Part shown: positions 1-11,886 of the stretch, in pieces
Layout of the letters: each line of letters starts with the position of its first letter
How positions within the stretch are numbered: position 1 is the stretch's first letter
From: Anisus vortex
Lineage: Eukaryota; Mollusca; Gastropoda; Planorbidae
Assembly (NCBI GenBank): GCA_949126835.1
Contig: OX421499.1
Coordinates: 10,581,224-10,645,223 of the forward strand
Length of the DNA: 64,000 bases
Direction of reading: 5' to 3'
Program-made: the position numbers and the translations under genes
Notes under the pieces: model-generated
Told to the model about the DNA's origin: nothing
What the model saw: the letters and a program-made list of their open reading frames with translations, nothing else
The model's database searches: none

Positions 1-290
1 AGCGCTGTCAACAGTTACAGACATAGTACAGACAACGAATAAAAGACAAAAATGTATAAATGAGAAATAATAAAATAGTAAAATAATAAACTGTTAATTG
101 AATAGGTATGTCTTCAGCTGGCTTCTGAAAGTGTCAAGGCTAGGGCACTGTCGAAGTTGTAGTGGGAGGGCATTCCATGCGGACGGGCCCACGTATGAGA
201 ATGCTCGTTCGCCAGCGGACACCAGTTTCACACGAGGGAAACGAAGATCAGACACAGAATCACAGAATACATCACACATATAATACATAA
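1..290 (-). pseudogene. LINE fragment: C-terminal end of reverse-transcriptase ORF plus start of 3' UTR
   Basis: The minus strand encodes the usual C-terminus of a Jockey/CR1-type non-LTR retrotransposon ORF2, with the motif GERAFSYVGPSAWNALPLQL followed by a short helix ending in KTYLFN and a stop at 94-96. The stretch upstream of about 250 no longer reads as RT, so this is a 5'-truncated relic. The sequence after the stop (1-93) is the LINE 3' UTR. Its end matches the plus-strand sequence at about 1150-1190, which continues into the LINE 3' terminus. It is a dead copy with no promoter visible. Confidence 0.75.
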
Positions 291-418
291 CACATGGAAC
301 ACATCTCACAGGAACTTTTTTACAATACATGATATATTGAGTACATATAAAGTTAAGTTTTGTTTCATATTTTCCCGATTAGCTATTTTTAGAATATCTT
401 AATCAAAAGCCGTAAAAA

Positions 419-717
419 CCATAGACTATAATAAGATGGACCGCTTGCTCTATTTTTATAGCTTATATCAACTTTTTTTCCGTGCGCAACCATTAAGGCT
501 GTCTTAAATTACTTCTACGCTTGTCGTTGTTTCTTAATGTTTCCGCTTTATACAAATTTCGATTTTAATTTTAATTTTTCATTGAGAAAATCGAAGCGAT
601 TCAATAAAACGGAAGTGCAAAGGAAACAACGAATCAGAAATTCCGAAAATCAGTGTTTCGAGTCATCATATAGCAGAAATACTAAAGCAAGCGGTCCATG
701 TATATTATAGTCTATGG
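419..717. mobile_element. Fold-back MITE, about 299 bp
   Basis: The two ends are long inverted repeats. The left end begins CCATAGACTATAATA and continues to GGACCGCTTGCT. The right end is its reverse complement, with small differences. Inner arms also pair imperfectly (CGTTGTTTC near 524 against GAAACAACG near 625), so almost the whole element can fold into a hairpin around 570-590. There is no coding capacity. The target duplication is not clear because both flanks are A-rich, so the superfamily is not assigned. Confidence 0.7.
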
Positions 718-1061
718 AAAAAAACTATGAATGAAATATAGGACTGATTAGTAAATCTAAATCTAAATCTAGATCTTTAATTTGTTTTGTATACTCAATG
801 TCACCATGTGAACAAAAATAAAATTAATCATTTTTGAACATTTTGGTCCATTTAAGTCCATGGGGTTAGTGAAGCAGCTTTAACGTTTACTTTACACGGT
901 ATGCATGTGGATTGTGTTGCAAACACAACGTAGAGTTGCGTTTTATTTTCCCCGCAAGATAATTATCTGAGGTGAGTAGACTCAGTGACATCTTCGGAAA
1001 TATTTTTTTAATAAGTTCTTTTTGTGTTCAGAAACGTCTACAGACGAGCGCTAAAGATTAA

Positions 1062-1150
1062 TCTGTACATCTAGATCTGTACATTGTCGTCTGTACATCT
1101 AGATCTAGACATTATCTTCTGTACATCTAGATCTAGACATTGTCGTCTGT
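1062..1150. repeat. Minisatellite, 28-bp unit, about 3 copies
   Basis: Units begin at 1062, 1090 and 1118 with TCTGTACATCTAGATCT. The array lies directly in front of a LINE 3'-end fragment. Confidence 0.8.
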
Positions 1151-1240
1151 TCGTCGTTGTTTGTACTCTGTAACTGTTTTCAGCGCATAGAACTGTCCTC
1201 AACGGGAAATGCGCTATACAAGAAGTATTATTATTAAAGA
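1150..1240 (+). mobile_element. LINE 3'-terminal fragment
   Basis: This stretch matches the 3' UTR of the LINE read on the minus strand at 1-60 (shared CTGTAACTGTT.TCAGCGC) and runs on to GCGCATAGAACTGTCCTCAA, AATGCGCTATACAAG and a TATTATTATTA tail. The same terminal block forms the tail of the SINE at 22253. That supports this being the sequence recognised by the LINE RT. Confidence 0.65.
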
Positions 1241-1251
1241 TGCATCTAGCT

Positions 1252-2255
1252 CATAGGTTCTCAACGGGGGCGATATCGCCCCCCAGGGGGCGATTAGAAG
1301 CCTTAGGGGGGTGATAACATTCCCGGGGGCGATTGGGGGGCGATGAAGGGCAAGTGGGCGGTACATACGTACCTGCTATAATTTCAACAACTCAGCTATT
1401 TGAATCGATTAGTTTTTGGATGAAATATGATGTAAACGCAAGTGCTACTAAATATCTGATATCTCCCAACAGTAGGCATACATATTATTGAACAATAAAT
1501 AAGAATCGCAATGACTTTTCGATGAAGTAGGGGGGGGTCAGTATTTGGCAAATATGGTATGCGGCCGTCTCGTCTTATGGTTGGTTCACCCGACTGTCGC
1601 CTAAACATCTGCTAATATTACTCTTATATTACTCTTTTGATGTTTTACCGAGATGTCCTTATATTTTTTTTTTTTTTTAATTTTTTTTTTTATTTCCGGT
1701 AGGAGGCGCGGCGGAGTTTGATCTCCTTGCCCCTCCTTTGGGCCTACTAGGCATCGTATAGTTATGAGAGCCGTAGCTCGGGGGGTGGGGTAACTCAGCC
1801 CCTTACTTAGTTGTGAAAAATCTAATCGCACAAGGCGGAGAAGATCTACACATTGTGTGAGGAAGCCAGAGTGATCGAACCTAGCCAAAAGGCCGATGCG
1901 TTTGAATTCTTTGTAACGAAGTAACCACAATAGCTGAGCGGTATAGATACGTAGTAATTATACAAACTGGGTAGTAATTAAAATGCTTGAAAATATTCAT
2001 ATAAATTCTTTAGTCATATAATATTTATACAATATTCAAATAATTTTTACAGTTCTATCATATCATTTCAAAGTTATAAATGCAAGTCTTTTAATTTTTT
2101 ATAAAAGAAAAACAAATTGAAATATTACCTCAAATGAAAAGGGTTAATTATCTCCCTTTAATTAACACATGTTTCACTAAAATTAAGTTGGGGGGCGGTG
2201 AGCGGGAAAAAAGTGTAAAAGGGGGCGGTGAGCCGAAAAAGGTTGAGAACCTATG
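1252..2255. mobile_element. hAT-type MITE (1004 bp) with perfect 8-bp target duplication
   Basis: The termini are perfect 14-bp inverted repeats, CATAGGTTCTCAAC at the left and GTTGAGAACCTATG at the right. Flanking copies of ATCTAGCT at 1244-1251 and 2256-2263 form an exact 8-bp target-site duplication, as expected for hAT. The subterminal regions are runs of GGGGGCGATT and GGGGGCGGTGAGC. No transposase frame is present, so it is non-autonomous. It landed immediately downstream of a LINE 3' end and carries an antisense SINE at about 1655-1950. Confidence 0.9.
1655..1950 (-). mobile_element. tRNA-derived SINE nested in the hAT MITE
   Basis: Read on the minus strand, it has an A-box-like start (TACCGCTCAGCTATTG), a B-box GGTTCGATCACTCTGG, a roughly 200-bp body and a long A-rich 3' tail (plus-strand poly-T at 1664-1693). 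It lies wholly inside the MITE, so it is younger than the MITE insertion or was carried by its source copy. Its target duplication could not be delimited. The 109-codon frame across it is not a gene. Confidence 0.6.
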
Positions 2256-2263
2256 ATCTAGCT

Positions 2264-2740
2264 GATGGTTGACAATGAAATGGTTGTTTGGCGTTGAACC
2301 AATCACGAATCAAAAAATCTTTTTGCCGTGTAAATTATTGCTATGTGTCTCAATAAAAGTTTAGGAAAAAAAATACAACTGGATTCGAAACGGTTTTATA
2401 TGTCTTAATAAACATGACGAAAATTCCGGTTCTATAGTCCAGGGCGTAACGTGAATGGTTGAAAAGGGGGAATACCAAGACCGATGGGGGCCGCCTCATA
2501 CAGTAGGTTTCCCACAATGCACTATACCATTTCTCCACTGTGGAATTCTCCATTGTGTGATTAACGATGCGATTTTGCTCGTTTGTCTACACTGTCGCCC
2601 GGTAGCACAAATACCAGACTGTAGACCTGGTCATCCTGGCACCAAGATTGGCGAGACGGGATTGTTGCAAACAGTTCTTCCTTTCCACCGAGTCTATGGG
2701 GCTCTCGTCAGTGCAATGAAATCTTGGACGCACAACAGTG
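2264..2740. other. Unassigned unique sequence
   Basis: No gene, RNA or transposon signature was recognised. The region is moderately GC-rich compared with its neighbours. Open frames run into the 36-bp array on the right and appear to be chance. Confidence 0.4.
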
Positions 2741-2752
2741 GCTGTCCCCAAT

Positions 2753-2932
2753 GCATTCGTCCACCTAGTGCGCGTGGGTGGTTTAGACGCATTCGTCCAC
2801 CTAGTGCGTGTGGGTGGTTTACACGCATTAGTCCACCTAGTGCGCGTGGGTGGTTTAGACGCATTCGTCCACCTAGTGCGTGTGGGTGGTGTACACGCAT
2901 TAGTCCACCTAGTGCGTGTGGGTGGTTTACGC
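2753..2932. repeat. Minisatellite, 36-bp unit, 5 copies
   Basis: The unit contains GTCCACCTAGTGCGCGTGGG followed by TGGTTTA.ACGCATT. Two alternating variants (GCGCGT...TAGACG and GCGTGT...TACACG) give a 72-bp higher-order period. The unit length is a multiple of three and lacks stops in several frames, which explains four overlapping open frames here. Confidence 0.9.
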
Positions 2933-3349
2933 GCTTTGTCTTTGAGGTCCATGGGTATAGAATTGTGATTCGAATCAGAGATCTGAAGAAAGTCGATTAA
3001 ATCCCCACTGCCACCACTAGAGCATCGTATCCCATGTATCAACTAATGAGTAGATCTAAATTCACAATTCATTGTTACTTTCTTTTACAGTTTACTTACG
3101 TCATGCAAGTTTAACACAAACAAACAAACAAACAACATAATTGATTCATTTTAGCAGATAAAACTGCATGGAATAATTTAGCGGATAAAGTGGTGGTCAC
3201 GTGATGTTCACATACACGTCTGCGTCACTGACACTAATTAAGGGAAGTAATTCAAGACATTCTCATTGAAACGATGCCAATGTATATAAAAATAAAAAAT
3301 AAAAAATAAACCTTAAAACACGTGTATAGTGTAGGTCTCAACGTTTTGT

Positions 3350-3560
3350 ACCAGGACCCAAAGCCTCATAGTGTACCAGCACCCAAAGCCTCATAGTGTA
3401 CCAGCACCCAAAGCCTCATAGTGTACCAGCTCGGACAACCACACTCATTGGCACAGGTGGAGGCGATGTAGAATTAGATGGCGCCCATTGTCAGGATTTG
3501 AACCAGAGATTTTTGGAATACAAATACAACCCAGTACCGATAAAACACTGAGTAATTTGA
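3350..3560 (-). mobile_element. Probable tRNA-derived SINE with internal 25-bp tandem repeat
   Basis: The minus strand carries a good B-box, GGTTCAAATCCTGAC (near 3495-3510), preceded by a tRNA-like TACTCAGTGTTTTATCGGTA. Its 3' part contains three 25-bp repeats of AAGCCTCATAGTGTACCAGC (plus-strand wording, 3361, 3386, 3411). The tail and target duplication were not found, so the family is provisional. Confidence 0.4.
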
Positions 3561-3673
3561 ACTCAATAAAAGCATTACAGAAGTTAGACGCTGACTGCCA
3601 AAAACATATTTTCTAGTAAAATGGTGGGAGGCGGCTTGTTACACTTTACTTTCTTTTAATGTACAATATAGAA

Positions 3674-5908
3674 TCATTAATGACATCGTCTAGACATAGA
3701 CATAGACACATTAATGACATCGTCTAGACATAGATATAGACACATTAATGACATCGTCTAGACATAGATATATACACATTAATGACATCGTCTAGACATA
3801 GATATAGAAACATTAATGACATCGTGTAGACATAGATATAGACACATTAATGACATCGTGTAGACATAGATATAGACACATTAATTACATCGTGTAGACA
3901 TATATATAGACACATTAATTACATCGTGTAGACATAGATATAGACACATTAATGAAATCGTGTAGACATAGATATAGACACAGTAATTACATCGTGTAGA
4001 CATAGATATAGAAACATTAATGACATCGTGTAGACATAGATATAGACACATTAATGAAATCGTGTAGACATAGATATAGACACATTAATGACATCGTTTA
4101 GACATAGATATAGATACATTTATGAAATCGTGTAGACATAGATACAGACACACTAAAGAAATCGTGTAGACATAGATACAGACACACTAATGAAATCGTG
4201 TAGACATAGATACAGACACACTAATGAAATCGTGTAGACATAGATACAGACACACTAATGAAATCGTGTGAACATAGATACAGACACACTAATGAAATCG
4301 TGTAGACATAGATACAGACACATTAATGAAATCGTGTATCTTAAAGTTATGCAGTGACCTCAATGACCCCAGAACTATGCATTGATAAGTTTGATAAGTC
4401 AGTAAATAACATGAATTATTTGGCAAAACATTATTCCAGTAGTCCAATTTTAAAAGGGGTTAAATCACTTTAATAAACAAACAAAGTTAGATTAATGACA
4501 TCGTCTAGACATAGATATATACACATTAATGACATCGTCTAGACATAGATATAGAAACATTAATGACATCGTGTAGACATAGATATAGACACATTAATGA
4601 AATCGTGTAGACATAGATATAGACACATTAATTACATCGTGTAGACATAGATATAGAAACATTAATGACATCGTGTAGACATAGATATAGACACATTAAT
4701 GAAATCGTGTAGACATAGATATAGACACATTAATGACATCGTTTAGACATAGATATAGATACATTTATGAAATCGTGTAGACATACATACAGACACACTA
4801 AAGAAATCGTGTAGACATAGATACAGACACACTAATGAAATCGTGTAGACATAGATACAGACACACTAATGAAATCGTGTAGACATAGATACAGACACAC
4901 TAATGAAATCGTGTAGACATAGATACAGACACACTAATGAAATCGTGTAGACATAGATACAGACACATTAATGACATCGTGTATCTTAAAATTATGCAGT
5001 GACCTCAATGACCCCAGAACTATGCATTGATAAGTTTGATAAGTCAGTAAATAACATGAATTATTTGGCAAAACATTATTCCAGTAGTCCAATTTTAAAA
5101 GGGGTTAAATCACTTTAATAAACAAACAAAGTTAGATTAATGACATCGTCTAGACATAGATATATACACATTAATGACATCGTCTAGACATAGATATAGA
5201 AACATTAATGACATCGTGTAGACATAGATATAGACACATTAATGACATCGTGTAGACATAGATATAGACACATTAATTACATCGTGTAGACATATATATA
5301 GACACATTAATTACATCGTGTAGACATAGATATAGACACATTAATGAAATCGTGTAGACATAGATATAGACACATTAATTACATCGTGTAGACATAGATA
5401 TAGAAACATTAATGACATCGTGTAGACATAGATATAGACACATTAATGAAATCGTGTAGACATAGATATAGACACATTAATGTCATCGTTTAGACATAGA
5501 TATAGATACATTTATGAAATCGTGTAGACATAGATACAGACACACTAATGAAATCGTGTAGACATAGATACAGACACACTAATGAAATCGTGTAGACATA
5601 GATACAGACACACTAATGAAATCGTGTAGACATAGATACAGACACATTAATGAAATCGTGTAGACATAGATACAGACACACTAAAGAAATCGTGTAGACA
5701 TAGATACAGACACACTAATGAAATCGTGTAGACATAGATACAGACACATTAATGAAATCGTGTATCTTAAAGTTATGCAGTGACCTCAATGACCCCAGAA
5801 CTATGCATTGATAAGTCAGTAAATAACATGAATTATTTGGCAAAACATTATTCCAGTAGTCCAATTTTAAAAGGGGTTAAATCACTTTAATAAACAAACA
5901 AAGTTAGA
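3674..5908. repeat. Compound satellite: 34-bp units in three blocks with a repeated ~150-bp spacer
   Basis: The 34-bp unit has the core ATCGTSTAGACATAGATA and fills 3674-4335, 4491-4980 and 5135-5761. Each block ends with the same spacer (4336-4490, 4981-5134, 5762-5908), which begins GTATCTTAAA and ends CAAACAAAGTTAGA. The block order and internal variant order repeat, so the larger period (block plus spacer) was itself duplicated. The third spacer lacks 9 bp (one copy of TTTGATAAG). Confidence 0.9.
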
Positions 5909-5924
5909 TCTATCTATACTGCCT

Positions 5925-6109
5925 TCAATACTACTGAGTTTCCTGGGATCGAATCACAATGAAGGCTACGAGTTGTACCTAGGTCTGGAGGGTGTCCTAT
6001 AGTCTACCACATAGTCTACGAGTTGTACCTAGGTCTGGAGGGTGTCCTATAGTCTACCACATAGTCTACGAGTTGTACCTAGGTCTGGAGGGTGTCCTAT
6101 AGTCTACCA
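5925..6109 (+). repeat. SINE fragment amplified as 50-bp tandem repeat (3 copies)
   Basis: A degenerate B-box (GGGATCGAATCAC) is followed by GGTCTGGAGGGTGTCCTATA, which resembles the SINE body at 15260-15290. The part from CTACGAG to CACATAG is repeated with a 50-bp period (starts 5966, 6016, 6066). The last copy abuts the hAT terminus at 6110. Confidence 0.55.
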
Positions 6110-6290
6110 CATAGGTTCTCAACCTTTTTCGGCTCACCGCCCCCTTTTAAATTTTTTTTCAGCTCACCCCCCCCCCAACATTTTTATTTAGCACCGACTC
6201 CCTCCCCCCCCCTTCAGCGCATCTGGACTATAGCTTCCGCAAATTTTTTTTAGGCGGACTAGACGTTTTGTGTGATTAATTCTCTTTAAA
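6110..6290. mobile_element. hAT terminus, same family as 1252-2255
   Basis: It begins CATAGGTTCTCAACC TTTTTCGGCTCACCGCC, the reverse complement of the right end of the 1252-2255 MITE, and shares the C-rich subterminal blocks. The opposite terminus was not found in the next kilobase, so the copy is truncated or its far end has diverged. The right boundary given here is approximate. Confidence 0.6.
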
Positions 6291-8062
6291 GAAAACTGAA
6301 AAGGAAACATATTGTAAGAATTAATAGATTTAAAAAATTGGCTTTACAAAAGGTTTCAATAAATCAATATTAATGCGAATCGTTTGCCTTGTGTGTTGCT
6401 AGCAATTTGTCTATTTTTGTTTCAATTTTGGTTGCAAAAGCCTTAGGTCTAATAATCAGTAATATTTCAACTAGGCCTATATTATATTACCAATTAAACA
6501 TACAGTACTTGGGTTTACTGTATATATATTTCGTTTAGGCCTATGGCCTATAGATTACCAATTAAACATACAGTTCAAGAAATGACAATAAATATTTCAC
6601 GTATCAATTATAATTACCAAGAGAAAACAGGAAGACGTTGGGTTTACTACATTACCTTTTTAAAAAAAAGCAGAAATGGCGTTTACCCTAAAATAAAATC
6701 ATCTTACAGTATAATACTTGGAGTTCCTATATTATAGGCGTACATTTCATAATCGCATTAAGTAAAATAAGCCCGAAAGGCAAGTAATAAAAACTTGGTA
6801 ATATATTTGAAAGAACTTGAATGAAAAATTATCCGTGTTGTAGATTTAGTATCTATAAATCCCAATTATTCAGCGTGACGATGTAATCCTATTAGCTATT
6901 CGGCGAAGTATCGCTTGAGATAAAAGGGCTGAATCTGACCATCCATAGCAGGATTACAGATAATCACTGACCAACATCAGGATTGATTTGACCCCCCCCC
7001 CCCCACCTGTCCATCCAGCCCAGCCCCCACAGCAGCCAGATTGTGTAACGGCCTGAACTTCAAAGAGAGATGAGTTACGGCCCCTTTCGCTCCCCATTTC
7101 ATGTAATGAAAACAACAGGATAATACGGACAACACGCCATGGGCAGTGAACTTTGATTTCTCAAGTTAGCCAAACACAACAAACAACTAAAACAACTTCT
7201 GTTAGCAAACATCAGACTTAATTAGTAATCCTGGACACTGACAGTAGACGTGACCAAATCTCGCAGTTGTACACAGATATTTTCTACATCGATTTTCTTT
7301 TTGTTACAAATATATACGTGTTACAAACATATATATATATATGCATATATTTATTTCTTTAAATCCTATTTCTTTTATAAACCGTTTATTTACAGACACA
7401 CAAACACTTTACAAAAGACTTTAAAAACAACTTCCTTTTTTTAACAAACTTACATTTCACTAGATCTAGCATTGGCAGCATAGGTAACTCTTTCGAAACA
7501 TTCTTTTTACAAGCATTCTTTTTACAAACATGTTTTTTAAAGACATACTTTTTATAAACTTACTTGTTACATAATTTCTATTTTACTGACCACTGTCTAC
7601 TTTGTTATTTACAAACATGAAAGAATGATACAAATTTCATTTTTTTTATAAATGTTTTCAAAACATTTTACCAAAACATTTTGAAATAGAAGTTTTAATT
7701 TAAAAAGCAATATAATCAAAATTATTATGAAAACGAACATTTTTGTGTTGGAGGAAAAATGTAGGTATCTGGAAGAGTCCTACCACCATCCCTTTTCCCT
7801 TCTGCATCCCCGTGGCTGCGACTATGATTCTAAGACATCATTTTTGGGTCATCCTTGTCCTAGCAGATTCTAGTTTTGGCCAACTGAAATGTATTATCTT
7901 CGCGTTATTCTTTAAAGATTCTTCAACCACAGCATACACAGATTCAAATATAATTTGTGGCCAGTACAATATCCAACAGCTTTCATTTTCACACGACTAA
8001 CGCCAAATGTCCATCAGAACTATGTAGACTCAAATACACTATGTTAGGCCCGGACTAAACAT
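6290..8062. other. AT-rich unique sequence
   Basis: No supported gene. The region holds a C15-type homopolymer near 6990, A/T-rich stretches and a short TA run near 7330. The open frames of 64-85 codons have no recognisable domain. Confidence 0.5.
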
Positions 8063-10818
8063 TCCAATCTTTATGTTTGCACACTGAACCAAAGACATGC
8101 AGTCATCCAGTAGACTATAATCTTTATGTTTGCACACTGAACCAAAGACATGCAGTCATCCAGTAGACTATAATCTTTATGTTTGCACACTGAACCAAAG
8201 ACATGCAGTCATCCAGTAGACTATAATCTTTATGTTTGCACACTGAACCAAAGACATGCAGTCATCCAGTAGACTATAATCTTTATGTTTGCACACTGAA
8301 CCAAAGACATGCAGTCATCCAGTAGACCATAATCTTTATGTTTGCACACTGAACCAAAGACATGCAGTCATCCAGTAGACTATAATCTTTATGTTTGCAC
8401 ACTGAACCAAAGACATGCAGTCATCCAGTAGACTATAATCTTTATGTTTGCACACTGAACCAAAGACATGCAGTCATCCAGTAGACTATAATCTTTATGT
8501 TTGCACACTGAACCAAAGACATGCAGTCATCCAGTAGACTATAATCTTTATGTTTGCACACTGAACCAAAGACATGCAGTCATCCAGTAGACTATAATCT
8601 TTATGTTTGCACACTGAACCAAAGACATGCAGTCATCCAGTAGACTATAATCTTTATGTTTGCACACTGAACCAAAGACATGCAGTCATCCAGTAGACTA
8701 TAATCTTTATGTTTGCACACTGAACCAAAGACATGCAGTCATCCAGTAGACCATAATCTTTATGTTTGCACACTGAACCAAAGACATGCAGTCATCCAGT
8801 AGACTATAATCTTTATGTTTGCACACTGAACCAAAGACATGCAGTCATCCAGTAGACTATAATCTTTATGTTTGCACACTGAACCAAAGACATGCAGTCA
8901 TCCAGTAGACTATAATCTTTATGTTTGCACACTGAACCAAAGACATGCAGTCATCCAGTAGACTATAATCTTTATGTTTGCACACTGAACCAAAGACATG
9001 CAGTCATCCAGTAGACTATAATCTTTATGTTTGCACACTGAACCAAAGACATGCAGTCATCCAGTAGACTATAATCTTTATGTTTGCACACTGAACCAAA
9101 GACATGCAGTCATCCAGTAGACTATAATCTTTATGTTTGCACACTGAACCAAAGACATGCAGTCATCCAGTAGACTATAATCTTTATGTTTGCACACTGA
9201 ACCAAAGACATGCAGTCATCCAGTAGACTATAATCTTTATGTTTGCACACTGAACCAAAGACATGCAGTCATCCAGTAGACCATAATCTTTATGTTTGCA
9301 CACTGAACCAAAGACATGCAGTCATCCAGTAGACTATAATCTTTATGTTTGCACACTGAACCAAAGACATGCAGTCATCCAGTAGACTATAATCTTTATG
9401 TTTGCACACTGAACCAAAGACATGCAGTCATCCAGTAGACTATAATCTTTATGTTTGCACACTGAACCAAAGACATGCAGTCATCCAGTAGACTATAATC
9501 TTTATGTTTGCACACTGAACCAAAGACATGCAGTCATCCAGTAGACTATAATCTTTATGTTTGCACACTGAACCAAAGACATGCAGTCATCCAGTAGACT
9601 ATAATCTTTATGTTTGCACACTGAACCAAAGACATGCAGTCATCCAGTAGACTATAATCTTTATGTTTGCACACTGAACCAAAGACATGCAGTCATCCAG
9701 TAGACCATAATCTTTATGTTTGCACACTGAACCAAAGACATGCAGTCATCCAGTAGACTATAATCTTTATGTTTGCACACTGAACCAAAGACATGCAGTC
9801 ATCCAGTAGACTATAATCTTTATGTTTGCACACTGAACCAAAGACATGCAGTCATCCAGTAGACTATAATCTTTATGTTTGCACACTGAACCAAAGACAT
9901 GCAGTCATCCAGTAGACTATAATCTTTATGTTTGCACACTGAACCAAAGACATGCAGTCATCCAGTAGACTATAATCTTTATGTTTGCACACTGAACCAA
10001 AGACATGCAGTCATCCAGTAGACTATAATCTTTATGTTTGCACACTGAACCAAAGACATGCAGTCATCCAGTAGACTATAATCTTTATGTTTGCACACTG
10101 AACCAAAGACATGCAGTCATCCAGTAGACTATAATCTTTATGTTTGCACACTGAACCAAAGACATGCAGTCATCCAGTAGACTATAATCTTTATGTTTGC
10201 ACACTGAACCAAAGACATGCAGTCATCCAGTAGACTATAATCTTTATGTTTGCACACTGAACCAAAGACATGCAGTCATCCAGTAGACTATAATCTTTAT
10301 GTTTGCACACTGAACCAAAGACATGCAGTCATCCAGTAGACTATAATCTTTATGTTTGCACACTGAACCAAAGACATGCAGTCATCCAGTAGACTATAAT
10401 CTTTATGTTTGCACACTGAACCAAAGACATGCAGTCATCCAGTAGACTATAATCTTTATGTTTGCACACTGAACCAAAGACATGCAGTCATCCAGTAGAC
10501 TATAATCTTTATGTTTGCACACTGAACCAAAGACATGCAGTCATCCAGTAGACTATAATCTTTATGTTTGCACACTGAACCAAAGACATGCAGTCATCCA
10601 GTAGACTATAATCTTTATGTTTGCACACTGAACCAAAGACATGCAGTCATCCAGTAGACTATAATCTTTATGTTTGCACACTGAACCAAAGACATGCAGT
10701 CATCCAGTAGACTATAATCTTTATGTTTGCACACTGAACCAAAGACATGCAGTCATCCAGTAGACTATAATCTTTATGTTTGCACACTGAACCAAAGACA
10801 TGCAGTCATCCAGTAGAA
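8063..10818. repeat. Satellite array, 53-bp unit x 52
   Basis: The unit includes CTTTATGTTTGCACACTGAA and CAAAGACATGCAGTCATCC. It occurs 52 times end to end with almost no variation. The recurring variant is a T-to-C change (GACTATAAT to GACCATAAT) at 8328, 8752, 9282 and 9706. The spacings are 8, 10 and 8 units, giving an 18-unit (954-bp) higher-order period. There is no coding capacity, and the homogeneity points to recent expansion. Confidence 0.97.
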
Positions 10819-11330
10819 TGAAAATAGTTTTAAAAAGCAATGAAAACAAAATTACGAATATAATTTAAAACTAACTCAGAATTCAAAGTTTCAAAAGCAA
10901 AGACGTTTCATCTATTCACAACGGTCTGTGGATATTCACGACCCCGCCTTCTATCTTCCCCACCTCTGGCCACCATCGTCAACCTGTTGTAAGGTCCACA
11001 CAGCCCGAGGCGACAATGGAGCAAGGGCATACCCCCCCTCCCCCTTTTTTTTCTCCTCACACAGAACTGAAAAGAAGAATTAAAGTACCCATCGAAGGTG
11101 GGGGGGGGGGGGGGGGGAAGGAGGGGTATCTTTATGTTCATATGGGTTCAATATTGGCTCAATATTCTGTAAATATTTAAATCGCCGCCAACAGTTGAGC
11201 GTATATTGGGCCAATATAGAGTGCAGTTACTGATATGATGTTTGGTTCTCCCACTTTCAAAAGTCAGAGGCTAATCTCCACACCTTTTGGGCATCCAGAG
11301 ATCTATATATTATAGATCATTGTTAACACA
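10819..11330. other. Unique sequence with G17 tract
   Basis: No gene was recognised. A run of 17 or more G follows 11100. A TATTGGGCCAATATA palindromic motif near 11203 resembles TATTGGCCCAATATT at about 23183 and may be a small dispersed repeat. Confidence 0.4.
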
Positions 11331-11334
11331 AGTC

Positions 11335-11886
11335 TACACAACTATTGTTACATGTTTACACAACTATTGTTACATGTTTACACAACTATTGTTACATGTT
11401 TACACAACTATTGTTACATGTTTACACAACTATTGTTACATGTTTACACAACTATTGTTACATGTTTACACAACTATTGTTACATGTTTACACAACTATT
11501 GTTACATGTTTACACAACTATTGTTACATGTTTACACAACTATTGTTACATGTTTACACAACTATTGTTACATGTTTACACAACTATTGTTAAATGTTTA
11601 CACAACTATTGTTACATGTTTACACAACTATTGTTACATGTTTACACAACTATTGTTACATGTTTACACAACTATTGTTACATGTTTACACAACTATTGT
11701 TACATGTTTACACAACTATTGTTACATGTTTACACAACTATTGTTACATGTTTACACAACTATTGTTACATGTTTACACAACTATTGTTACATGTTTACA
11801 CAACTATTGTTACATGTTTACACAACTATTGTTACATGTTTACACAACTATTGTTACATGTTTACACAACTATTGTTAAATGTTTA
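11335..11886. repeat. Minisatellite, 22-bp unit x ~25
   Basis: The unit contains TGTTTACACAACTATTGTTA plus CA. It has no stop codon in any forward frame, so overlapping frames of up to 229 codons appear, encoding a 22-residue cycle. A C-to-A variant occurs at 11593 and 11879, exactly 13 units apart. No start context, domain or exon signal supports a gene. Confidence 0.95.

Noticed and set aside
1601..1930. 109-codon minus-strand frame
   Set aside because: It covers the body and poly(A) tail of an antisense SINE.
3674..5908. CRISPR-like regular array
   Set aside because: Units are contiguous with no unique spacers between them, and the setting is eukaryotic. The same holds for the other 30-34-bp arrays.
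7743..8000. 85-codon frame with a hydrophobic stretch, left of the 53-bp array
   Set aside because: No start context, splice site or family resemblance; AT-rich chance frame.
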